The notes below the pieces were generated by a model. The model was not told the DNA's origin. It saw nothing but the letters and a program-made list of their open reading frames with translations, and did no database searches. From Rhypophila decipiens (lineage: Eukaryota > Ascomycota > Sordariomycetes > Sordariales > Naviculisporaceae), in contig MU858064.1 in the NCBI GenBank assembly GCA_033297075.1, positions 1-64,000 on the forward strand: 64,000 nt of DNA, in the 5' to 3' direction. The translations under genes were made by a program, and so were the position numbers. This document shows, piece after piece, positions 1 to 7,702 of this stretch (its first letter is position 1; each line of letters opens with the position of its first letter).

Positions 1-1577
1 CGTCGGTTGAACCCTCTGTTGCTCTCTTTGCCGTAGCGCTTCTCGCGCCCTTTACCCTTATAAGTTCGATCAGTCCAGTACTGTTCGTGCGGACTCTCTG
101 GATGGGTAGGAGAGTGTTGAGGTATTGAGTGGACAGGGAACTGTTGGTGGGGTTGCTGTGTGTTGAGGGCGACGCTGATTGAGTTCCGGAGTTGATTTCG
201 TACCCCCTCATAAGTAGGCGCAGGGTTGTAGAGCGCCATAGAGCATTCGGGAATTTCTCGGCACGCAAGAAGTGCTTGATCTCTGAGAACGCTTTGATCC
301 TTGGAAAGGCTGGTGACTGACTGCTGTAACTTAACCAGTTTATCGAACATAAGGTCTAGGCATTCCAACTTCGTCTTCCCTGGGTTATCGACGACGAATT
401 TGGAGAGTGTCGTTGAGCGCCACTCAGCCAAATAGAACTGGCGAGCCTCTTCAGTGTCGAAATGCCCTTTAATTGCCTCAACTAAGTAGGGGAAATCCTT
501 CTTTTGGACCGGTGTGAACAACGTATTATAGTAGAATTCCTTTGCCTTTTCTTTTAGCATGGTAGGGAACAGAGTAGCGGCACACCCTTTTGGAATGCTG
601 AGGCGTTCTATATAGTCTTTGAAGATCTGGACTTTCGTATCCAGTACGTCATAGAACCCGCCCCCAAACTTGTTGTCGTTATTGGTGCTGTAGAGCTTCT
701 CAAAGTCGAGGATCTGCTTGGGGTTAGGCTGTTCAAAGCCGGGGGGTCCTTCCTGTGGGCGGTCTCCATATGGGTGCTGGTGGCCTTGCGGAGCCGTATG
801 GTCCGTATAGAGGTATTCTGGGCCATGCGTACGGCGCCAGTTTCGTCGTCCAGGCTCGTCAGTTGGTAGACTTTCCAGTGGAGAAGGAGTGTGGTCTGAA
901 GGATTGTTGACTGGGTTGTCGACTGGGTTGTCGACTGGATTGTTGACTTTGGTAAGGCTTGTTAGCATGGTTGGAGGGCGCCATTTCTGTTCCACAGTGA
1001 TTTCTTGATAGCGTTGGGGAGTAAGGCGGTCTTTGAACTTGGGGCTCTTGTCTTGCCATGTAATGATTTCGTCCTCGATCCAAAGACGAAATTTCTCCCT
1101 CAAAGCGATTAAAGAAAGGTCATTTTTGACACTCTGGTGGACAAGGCCGACAAATACGCCCCTATCCATGAGGAAATGCCTCATGACCTTCAGGGCTGTG
1201 CCTGAGACTTGGTTCCAATGGTTTCGCTCCCAATCCTCGAAGAGTTTGGTGAATTCGGCCTGAAGAGCTCGTCCAAAAAGGTCCTGGCGATCCCAAAGAG
1301 CCACTGTTGTACCGATGAGTGCGTTGGTCTGTTCAGTAGTGGGATCCGTCAGGTCCAGAAGAATGCCTAGTCGTCCCCATGTTTCAATATCAATTTTACC
1401 TTCTAGCTCACTAGGCACTTCCAGGGTTGATGTTGAGCGCGTTGGAGAGACAGAAGACCTTGCTTGAGAATAAGGAGAAGGGTGTCTATTTTCCGGGGGG
1501 TTACTGGGTGAACGGCTGCCTGGGGGATCTTCTGGGGGTTCCGGTTGCTTCCCCTTGTTGGTGGTCGGTTTTGCCAT
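1..1577 (-). CDS. Retrotransposon Gag-like protein, partial (3' end outside window)
   Basis: The frame is open without a stop from an ATG at 1577 to the left edge (525 codons); I checked every codon. The N-terminal ~40 residues are Pro/Ser-rich. A helical region follows, with segments such as FGRALQAEFTKLF and FKDYIERLSIPKG, then a basic segment KGKGREKR near the edge. The segments FYYNTLFTPVQ and LLACREIPECSMALY resemble the capsid region of Gag proteins from fungal LTR elements as I remember them. No CCHC zinc knuckle, protease or reverse transcriptase is visible, because the frame runs out of the window. Position just inside the LTR agrees with Gag. ATG 1577 is preferred over an out-of-frame ATG at 1663, whose frame closes after 86 codons. 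Confidence 0.75.
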   Translation of the reverse strand, partial: MAKPTTNKGKQPEPPEDPPGSRSPSNPPENRHPSPYSQARSSVSPTRSTSTLEVPSELEGKIDIETWGRLGILLDLTDPTTEQTNALIGTTVALWDRQDLFGRALQAEFTKLFEDWERNHWNQVSGTALKVMRHFLMDRGVFVGLVHQSVKNDLSLIALREKFRLWIEDEIITWQDKSPKFKDRLTPQRYQEITVEQKWRPPTMLTSLTKVNNPVDNPVDNPVNNPSDHTPSPLESLPTDEPGRRNWRRTHGPEYLYTDHTAPQGHQHPYGDRPQEGPPGFEQPNPKQILDFEKLYSTNNDNKFGGGFYDVLDTKVQIFKDYIERLSIPKGCAATLFPTMLKEKAKEFYYNTLFTPVQKKDFPYLVEAIKGHFDTEEARQFYLAEWRSTTLSKFVVDNPGKTKLECLDLMFDKLVKLQQSVTSLSKDQSVLRDQALLACREIPECSMALYNPAPTYEGVRNQLRNSISVALNTQQPHQQFPVHSIPQHSPTHPESPHEQYWTDRTYKGKGREKRYGKESNRGFNR

Positions 1578-1674
1578 GGCGATGGAGAGTGACAGAGAAG
1601 GATGAAGAATACCGGGGAGTGATTGATGCTGCGGTCCTTGCTGATCTGCAGTGGTGCGGTCAACCACTGATCAG

Positions 1675-1954
1675 TGTTGGTTGCAATTTAATGTAAAGAC
1701 GTCTGAAGTGGTGAAGTCACGGACCCAGATCACGTTGCACGAGGCCTACTGCTGCGGCAGGCTGTTATGCGTTGTGATCAGGTCTGTTGTTCTTGCTTTT
1801 TCTATCTCGGTTCTCTGGCTTCGCCAGAGAGCCTCTTATAGCTGTGAATGGTGGCAAGCCATTACGCGTCAGTTTACGCGGCTGTGGCAAACTTATTACA
1901 AATACATGGTTCTGGCCACTGCCAGAACCTTCGCTTACAGCGTTTGATCCAACA
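1675..1954 (-). repeat. 5' LTR of the partial retrotransposon
   Basis: This 280-bp long terminal repeat has two short hairpins: GGTTCTGGC pairs with GCCAGAACC near its minus-strand start, and CTCTGGC pairs with GCCAGAG in the middle. It matches the solo LTR at 6515-6793 in inverted orientation, with about five substitutions and one 1-bp indel by eye. Four of the five substitutions are transitions. Such high identity points to recent activity of the family and to little repeat-induced point mutation. Confidence 0.92.
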
Positions 1955-1959
1955 AAATT

Positions 1960-2253
1960 CTTTGATTGGCTGGGATAAATGCCTTGATTAGACTAGAATA
2001 GAGACTTAACTAGGAAGAATAAATACTCTAACTAGTGAGAATAAATGCTTTAATAGGCTAAAATAAATGCCTTAGCTAGTGAGAATAAATTCCTTTACTT
2101 GACTAGAATAGAGGCCTTAACTAGCTAGAATAAATGCCTTGATTGGCTGGAATGAATGCCTTGACGGGTCTAGAATAAATGCCTTGACGGGTCTAGAATA
2201 AATGCCTTGACGGGTCTAGAATAAATGCCTTGACTGGCTGGAATAAATGCCCT
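1960..2253. repeat. Degenerate 22-24 bp minisatellite
   Basis: About a dozen degenerate copies of a 22-24 bp unit carry the core AATAAATGCCTTGA followed by a variable GGGTCTAG or TGGCTGG segment. Three consecutive copies at about 2160-2229 are identical 23-mers, so the array has grown recently at its right end. It abuts the outer end of the LTR. Confidence 0.85.
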
Positions 2254-2339
2254 AAGGAAGTGAAATTGGACTAGTGCCTGTATATGAGAGTGGTGGTGCC
2301 TGAATAATAGGCGCCTATTTTTACACCCCCTTATATATC

Positions 2340-2438
2340 CTAGTCAATATCCTTTGGCTCGCCGGACTCCCCCTTCCCCAAGACTCAAATTCCAGATGTC
2401 CGCAGTAACCTGGCAAACTCATCCTTACATAGCCTTCT
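2340..2438. repeat. Decayed 99-bp tandem copy of the 3' end of F-box gene A
   Basis: This stretch is an imperfect direct copy of 2439-2537, the last ~33 codons of F-box gene A including its stop. Both copies start CTAGTCAATATCC and share AAGACTCA further on. The period is 99 bp, exactly 33 codons. The downstream copy carries frame-disrupting differences and is not expected to be coding. Confidence 0.7.
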
Positions 2439-5138
2439 CTAGTCAATATCCATTGGGTCGCCCGACTCCTCGAGGTCCTCAAGACTCAGGTTCGAGAATC
2501 CGGCAGTCACGTGGCCAACAGCCTCATCCGTTATATGGGCCGGCCAGATGGGTGCCTTAGGCACAATCCCCTCGTCTCCTTCCCAAACCTCAAAGTCAAT
2601 GCCACTGCCCTCCTTGATCTTCTTCTTGAGGCAGAGGTATCCAGAGTCCTGTGACGAGCTATAGTCCTGTGACGAGCTAGAGTCACGTGGTGAGCAATAG
2701 TCACGTGGTGAACCACCCTTCAACCCATGGTACCAGGTTCTCCACTTCAGATCGGCATTGTGGGCATGCCAGTCATCCCCGCGATCTTCCAGCTGCGAGT
2801 GCAAGGTGTAGACGAAGGATATCTTCTTGAGATTGGGACGGAGCTGCGTGATGGTCGGAAAAACAGTCGCCTGGTCGTCATCAGGGCCTGGCTCCTCGTC
2901 TCCAGTCGGTCCTGTCTTCCGGGGAACGCACATGGCAATCAGCCCCGAGCACAAGGCCCAGATGAACCTCTCGACAAAGCTATCAACCTCTTCGGCCACG
3001 CAGACCGGGTTTGGGTCCCAGCAGGCGTCGCCTTTGGTTGACGGGTAATAGAATCTCGTTTCGTTCTGGTGGTGGCGGTGGACATGTGCAACCACTTTGT
3101 CGAAACTCCTGGTCGACCTGGCCGTGCTGTTGAGAAAGGATACCGCTTCAGGGTTGTGGAGAAACGTGTTATTGAGCACCGCTGTTTCCATTTCTTGCCG
3201 CAGTTCCCCAGGTCGCCTATGCCCGGTCCTTCCTTCGACGGATCTCAACAAATCCAATGGGTTCCAGTCTATGATTATCGGCTCGTACTCTGCGAACCAG
3301 TCCCTAATGCAAATACTCTTGCAGTTTGGCGGGATGCGGTTGATGGCTTTGGTCTGTCTGTCCCATACATTCGGCAGTGGAATCGGATTCCCGTTGGCGT
3401 CTAGAACGGGGCTCCCGTCAAGGCCCACGACCACTTGAAGAGGTTTGCGCCCCGATATATCATCCTCATCCACGCACAGCATCTCCATTACAGTGCGCAC
3501 TGGGCCCCAGAGGATCTCAGTTGGGAGACGGAGCACCTCGATGTTCTGGAATTGTCCAGGATCAAAGTCCAATAACGTAGACCTCCGCATATCTTTCTTT
3601 AGCCGAAGAGCCAGGTCCAGAACCGTGAGGTTATGGCAATGTCGCTGAACTATCCTTTGGAATGTTCTGGATCCTGGCGAATCCCAAGCAAAATCGAGTC
3701 GGGCAGCGAATTGGGTTGCTTGCGCGTCAAGGTGAGTGTCGTGGTCGTGCAGCCTGAGCCTCTCCATCTGAGTGCAAACTGGCGGAGTAGTTTGTCCCAT
3801 TCTCGCGAAGGTTTGCAGGTCCAAAGACATGTCCTGAGAGTGTATCATAAGATCCGTGGGCTCCAGGGTCTCAGTCATTTCCAGAGCAAAGTCGAGATTG
3901 CGGCACTTTCTGGTGTCCAAACCTTCGTCTCCAGAGTCAATCTTTCTGTGATTCGGGAACAGATCCTCGTTCAGACGGCCAATTTCTGCAAGGTATTTTC
4001 TCATGAAGAAGAATTGCCCAAGTTCCGAAGCTGCCATGGTTTTGAGCATCCAAGACGGACGAAGATATCCCTCCTGGTCGCGGGGAATTTGAAGATCCAG
4101 AACCGTTTCCCAGTTCTGTGTGATGCGTCGTAGTTCAAGACAAGCCCACGGCTTGAAAAGGCTCACCCGATTTGTGACCATGTTGATGGAGTGATTGACT
4201 CGGAAGTGCAGGAAGTTGACCTCCTTCAGTGACGGGGGTGGGAAAACCGGTGCTTTACCAAACTTCTGTTGGTCGAGTCCAAAAATAGCCGGGGGGAACC
4301 ATTTCCGCAGCACTTCACGCGATTCTTCCAGGATCGACGCGGATTCTGTTCCGAGGAGAAATACCAGGAGTATATCCCGGGGTAGGTCTCGGCGCTTATA
4401 GGCCGCGAGCCAAGCTGAAAATGCAGCGAGTTTCAGGTGGGATATATTCGGCGTCAGTGCCAGAATCTGAAGCACAAGGGCGCACGTTATATCTTGTCTC
4501 TCTGGCGTCACGCTACTCAAGCTTTCCATAACTTTGCTTCGAATATGATCCAGCCCCCTGTCGTAAAGGGTCAGTTGGTTCCCAGACTTGAAACGAGGGG
4601 CCACGAAGTCGTTGCCCGTGGTGGCAAACAAAGCAGGCACCTGATTAATGGTGACTTGCTGGTCAAAGAGTGTAAAAGTGAGCTGCTTGATGTAGCGACC
4701 TCTCTCTGGGAAGCGGACCAACGTCTGGTAGAGACGTGAGAGATTGGCCAAATGTAAGAGGGTGACATTCTCGTATAGCAGCGGCAAAGCCATATCTCTG
4801 AGAGATTTAGACACCCTGCAAACCGCAGCGAGTGCTGCTCGGCGCGCCGTGTGCTCTTTCCAGTCGGGCGCGTGCTGGAAACCGCCGAGCAAGGGCTTGT
4901 CGGGAAGATCGCGAAGGCCATAAGATCCTGGAGCCAGTGATGCGACGATTCGAAGGACGATCTCGACAGGAAGGCTCTGCCACGTGCCTGGTCGGCGTTC
5001 TCTTTCTCCGGGTTCGTGGGCATGGGCGTGGCCTGGCACACAGTTAAGCTTGCGCGTTCTTTGGAACTTGGAAGGTCTCGAAGCGCCTAAATCTTCATGA
5101 TTGTCACTCTCTGCGGCTGGTCGCTTTCTTGCCGCCAT
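2439..5138 (-). CDS. Large F-box protein, paralogue A (899 aa)
   Basis: An intron-less, intact gene. The first ATG of the frame is at 5138 (MAARKRP); the frame also runs upstream without an ATG. An F-box-like segment begins near residue 54 (SLPVEIVLRI) and continues to about 150 with LLYEN and PERGRYIK. Substrate-receptor proteins of SCF ubiquitin ligases carry such an N-terminal box. The rest shows blocks shared with paralogues B-D: PVFPPPSLKE, ILWGPVRTVMEML, RIPPNC then DWFAEY at residue 613, FYYPSTKGD, LRPNLKKISFVYTL and WRTWYHG. I do not recognise a named domain in that part. Residues near the C-terminus are encoded by four 18-bp repeats (2645-2716, Ser/Asp-rich). The N-terminus is Lys/Arg-rich and may be a nuclear signal. 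Function inferred only: target recognition for ubiquitination. Confidence 0.82.
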   Translation of the reverse strand: MAARKRPAAESDNHEDLGASRPSKFQRTRKLNCVPGHAHAHEPGERERRPGTWQSLPVEIVLRIVASLAPGSYGLRDLPDKPLLGGFQHAPDWKEHTARRAALAAVCRVSKSLRDMALPLLYENVTLLHLANLSRLYQTLVRFPERGRYIKQLTFTLFDQQVTINQVPALFATTGNDFVAPRFKSGNQLTLYDRGLDHIRSKVMESLSSVTPERQDITCALVLQILALTPNISHLKLAAFSAWLAAYKRRDLPRDILLVFLLGTESASILEESREVLRKWFPPAIFGLDQQKFGKAPVFPPPSLKEVNFLHFRVNHSINMVTNRVSLFKPWACLELRRITQNWETVLDLQIPRDQEGYLRPSWMLKTMAASELGQFFFMRKYLAEIGRLNEDLFPNHRKIDSGDEGLDTRKCRNLDFALEMTETLEPTDLMIHSQDMSLDLQTFARMGQTTPPVCTQMERLRLHDHDTHLDAQATQFAARLDFAWDSPGSRTFQRIVQRHCHNLTVLDLALRLKKDMRRSTLLDFDPGQFQNIEVLRLPTEILWGPVRTVMEMLCVDEDDISGRKPLQVVVGLDGSPVLDANGNPIPLPNVWDRQTKAINRIPPNCKSICIRDWFAEYEPIIIDWNPLDLLRSVEGRTGHRRPGELRQEMETAVLNNTFLHNPEAVSFLNSTARSTRSFDKVVAHVHRHHQNETRFYYPSTKGDACWDPNPVCVAEEVDSFVERFIWALCSGLIAMCVPRKTGPTGDEEPGPDDDQATVFPTITQLRPNLKKISFVYTLHSQLEDRGDDWHAHNADLKWRTWYHGLKGGSPRDYCSPRDSSSSQDYSSSQDSGYLCLKKKIKEGSGIDFEVWEGDEGIVPKAPIWPAHITDEAVGHVTAGFSNLSLEDLEESGDPMDID
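2645..2716. repeat. Four tandem 18-bp units inside F-box gene A
   Basis: The units AGTCCTGTGACGAGCTAT (twice, one mismatch) and AGTCACGTGGTGAGCAAT (twice, diverged) are in frame and encode a Ser/Asp/Gln-rich hexapeptide repeat. In-frame length variation would change only the linker before the C-terminal block. Confidence 0.8.
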
Positions 5139-5930
5139 GCCGGATGCCTGCAACTTGATTGTGCGGGTATTTGCTAGGAAAGTCAATATTTCGGCAAGGA
5201 TTGTCGGAGGGGAAAGCAAAGGAAGGAGGGGCGTAGAGCAACTCGCTGTTTGAATGCCGCAGCGCTTTAAGTTTAGGTTCGAGACGACGGCCCGCGCAAC
5301 TCAAATTCAATATTCAGATGCGCTCGCGACGGTGGCGACTGGCGAGCCTCACAGTGTGGCGTCTCGGGCATGCAACCCGTGCCAGTGGCTTGGCAGGGGA
5401 ACCAAAACGGGCATCCACCCAACGTGGGTGTAAAAATGGGGTGTAAAATCCTGCTGTCGGTATTCTGAATAAGTGCTGAAAAGACTCTGTCCAATTGTTA
5501 AGAAGAAAGTCATCACTACCCTAAAAGACTGGCAAGTGGCAGAGTATCTGCATCCCATTTTTATATTTTTATACCTATATAAACATCCTAGACCTTATGC
5601 TGGCCAATTAGAGGAAGTTGTTTATCCAAAACAGGCAATTGGGGACCTACCATAACAATAATAATCTTAATAGTAGGGCGGGAAGCGCATATATACAGAC
5701 GTTTTCATATATAGGGTATAGGGGTTTTTCAACAATTAGCGTATTAATCTTAATATAGTAATAGATAGTACGGCTGAGAAAAACTTTGGACAGACACTAT
5801 AGTTTTACATCCAGGCAGTATTCCAAACTACCTAGCTAAAAAAAACATCTAAATGTATTCAAATAGAATCAAGACGTTTGTTCTTACCATCTAAGCCATT
5901 TGCTTTATCCAGTTACTGCATCTTCCTCAG
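5139..5930. other. Upstream region of F-box gene A, no gene seen
   Basis: The first ~230 bp should hold the promoter and leader of gene A; unlike genes B-D, no tandem repeat precedes the ATG. From about 5430 the sequence is AT-rich with no coding frame I can support. The target-site copy CTCAG of the small LTR element lies at 5926-5930. Confidence 0.5.
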
Positions 5931-6051
5931 TGTGACGAATCCACTAGTCTAGAACCCTACCACTAGGCTACGGGCCCCCTTTCTTCAAAAGGATGTAGAA
6001 TTTCAAGTCGAACGCCGACTTGAAATCAAGGGTTATATACATATCGTGACA
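5931..6051 (-). repeat. Terminal repeat, left copy, of the 414-bp element
   Basis: 121 bp, TGTGACGA...TCGTGACA; differs from the right copy by G/A near position 45 and A/G near the end. Near-identity implies recent insertion. Confidence 0.88.
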
Positions 6052-6188
6052 TCCCCCGTTTCAATCCAGAGTTCGTCCCCGAACTCTAGCCCTTCGTGGG
6101 CTAGCGAGCAACTAGTGCGGGGGTCTGGCGGGATCAGGTCACATCCGTATATATAGGAACAACCGAAAAGAACACATCATTTTCCAAC

Positions 6189-6263
6189 TCACGGGCTCGA
6201 ACCGTGGCCGTTTGACTTGAAATTGTGACGAATCCACTAGTCTAGAACCCTACCACTAGGCTA
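6189..6263 (-). promoter_or_regulatory. tRNA-like Pol III A-box and B-box in the 414-bp element
   Basis: On the minus strand TAGCCTAGTGGTAG (6263-6250, inside the terminal repeat) fits the Pol III A-box, and GGTTCGAGCCC (6203-6193, in the interior) fits the B-box. The B-box sits in a perfect T-arm-like stem-loop, CACGG-TTCGAGC-CCGTG. Spacing is tRNA-like (about 50 bp). No full cloverleaf or acceptor stem is present, so this is a tRNA-derived promoter-like sequence rather than a tRNA gene. Transcription is inferred only. Confidence 0.55.
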
Positions 6264-6344
6264 CGGACCCCCTTTCTTCAAAAGGATGTAGAATTTCAAG
6301 TCGAACGCCGACTTGAAATCAAGGGTTATATACATGTCGTGACA
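6224..6344 (-). repeat. Terminal repeat, right copy, of the 414-bp element
   Basis: 121 bp, same termini as the left copy, followed directly by the second CTCAG target-site copy at 6345-6349. In the element's own orientation this is the 5' repeat. Confidence 0.88.
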
Positions 6345-6420
6345 CTCAGCTAGTCGAGCGATGTATTCTAGCCCAATAAAACATATCTAAAAAGTATATT
6401 CTACCGATTCTATTACGTAT

Positions 6421-6432
6421 AACCCTAACCCT
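6421..6432. repeat. Telomere-like 12-mer AACCCTAACCCT (1 of 4)
   Basis: Two units of the fungal telomere repeat (TTAGGG). Further copies lie at 19345-19356, 21966-21977 and 26793-26804. I found none in the right half of the window. Confidence 0.7.
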
Positions 6433-6514
6433 TAAAGAGTGGTACCTACCCGTGAGAAGACTATGTCGGTATATGAGAGTAGTAGTGCCTGTTTACCTAG
6501 CTACTAAATATATG

Positions 6515-6793
6515 TGTTGGATCAAACGCTGTAAGCGAAGGTTCTGGCAGTGGCCAGAACCATGTATTTGTAATAAGTTGCCACAGCCGCGTAAACTGAC
6601 GCGTAATGGCTTGCCACCATTCACAACTATAAGAGACTCTCTGGCGAGGCCAGAGAACCGAGGTAGAAAAAGGAAGAACAACAGACCTGATCACAACGCA
6701 TAACAGCCTGCCGCAGCAGTAGGCCTCGTGCAACGTGATCTGGGTCCGTGACTTCACCACTTCAGACGTCTTTACATTAAATTGCAACCAACA
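6515..6793 (+). mobile_element. Solo LTR with 5-bp target-site duplication
   Basis: A 279-bp copy of the LTR at 1675-1954, in the opposite orientation, with no internal retrotransposon sequence on either side. It is bounded by ATATG at 6510-6514 and ATATG at 6794-6798, a clean 5-bp target-site duplication. This is the product expected from LTR-LTR recombination of a full element. Together with the 5' LTR it forms an inverted LTR pair around F-box gene A. Confidence 0.93.
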
Positions 6794-6798
6794 ATATG

Positions 6799-7525
6799 TT
6801 TGACGAAGGGCATTATAATATACATGTCTTCTAGCTTCTCGACAGGAAGGAATAATTACTAGCTAGCCTTTAGAAATAGCAATAACGAGTACGTGACGAT
6901 GCCAAGATCCATTCCACCCCTATCCTGACGAAGATAACACCTAGTGCGTGCTTTTGTCTTTCCTTACATCTTGAGGAAATATATTGCAGGTGTGTTCTTT
7001 GTTTATACACTTATTCCCACCCCATTTTCCCACCTACTCGGCTGGTTAGGTAGGTATATCTTCATATAAAGCTTGTTTGCTCATGTGGTCCTTTAATCAT
7101 TCGGTTCTCTACTCGCATGACATTCGTGGCTGCCGTATAATGGACATTTGTTATTCTCGAGGAGCGATCATTTCGCCGCGCTTGAACTGAAACGAAGGAA
7201 CGACTTGAAGGAAAGAAGGCTTGGAAGGAAAGCCTCAATTTTGGCTTCCCGCTTCCCATACATGGATATCTGCTTAGAAGCCCCCATGTTAATTCAATCG
7301 TTGCTAAGCTCTTGGAGCTCTCTGCTTCAGGCAGTGCAATTTCTTAGTGTGGTCCGGCATTGGACTCGGCTGGTGACAACGTGACCTCAGGGAGATGCCA
7401 CTTTCGGACATATCGGCGGTTCTGATTGGCCAATGACCTCGGACCCACAGCCCACTCCACAGCCCACCCCACAGCAACCCCTCGGCCTGGCAGTCTGCCT
7501 ACCCGACAAACTTTAACTATGCTTT
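6799..7525. other. Region between solo LTR and F-box gene B, no gene seen
   Basis: No frame with family features. A CCAAT box (ATTGGCCAATGA, about 7425) lies about 280 bp before the start of gene B and may belong to its promoter. Confidence 0.4.
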
Positions 7526-7667
7526 CCTTCACTAAAGAACTTGTCTCCCGTTTTCCAACACCTTCAACCGGACCTTACCTCTGCCCCGGTTACCTTCCTT
7601 CACCGAAGACTTTGTCGCCCTTTTTCCAGCACCTTCAACCGTACCTTACCCCTGCGCCGGTTACCAT
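7526..7667. repeat. Two 71-bp tandem copies in the leader of F-box gene B
   Basis: Units 7526-7596 and 7597-7667 share CACCTTCAACCG and CCGGTTACC, with about 80% identity by eye. They end 35 bp before the ATG of gene B, so they probably lie in its 5' untranslated leader or core promoter. Confidence 0.82.
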
Positions 7668-7702
7668 TCATCTCGCGCCTTCATTCACCAGCACTGTGCG
7701 TC

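Larger units (their letters stand above)
1..1954 (-). mobile_element. LTR retrotransposon, 5' part, cut by the window edge
   Basis: This is the 5' portion of an LTR retrotransposon on the minus strand: a 280-bp LTR at 1675-1954, a short leader, and a gag-like frame open to base 1. The second LTR and any pol lie outside the window. The LTR begins TGTTGGATC and ends CAACCAACA on the minus strand, the TG...CA termini expected of LTRs. The bases beyond its outer end (1955-1959, AAATT) would be one target-site duplication, but the partner copy cannot be seen. No clear primer-binding site follows the LTR. The superfamily (Ty1/copia or Ty3/gypsy) cannot be decided without pol. Confidence 0.85.
5931..6344 (-). 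mobile_element. Complete 414-bp TRIM/SMART-like non-autonomous LTR element
   Basis: Two direct 121-bp terminal repeats (5931-6051 and 6224-6344, about two mismatches) flank a 172-bp non-coding interior. Each repeat has TG...CA ends with 8-bp inverted termini TGTGACGA/TCGTGACA, and the element is flanked by the 5-bp duplication CTCAG (5926-5930, 6345-6349). On the minus strand a purine-rich tract (AAACGGGGGA) abuts the downstream repeat, as a polypurine tract does. This sets the orientation. No primer-binding site was recognised. Inside lie a hairpin CTAGCCC/GGGCTAG (about 6085-6103) and, in each repeat, an 11-bp inverted repeat ATTTCAAGTCG/CGACTTGAAAT. tRNA-like A- and B-box sequences straddle the repeat/interior boundary (see the separate entry). 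No protein can be encoded, so movement would need proteins from another element. Confidence 0.82.

Noticed and set aside
5931..6344. Element read as a SINE or a tRNA gene
   Set aside because: Terminal direct repeats with TG...CA ends, polypurine tract and no poly-A tail fit a small LTR element; no cloverleaf can be formed.
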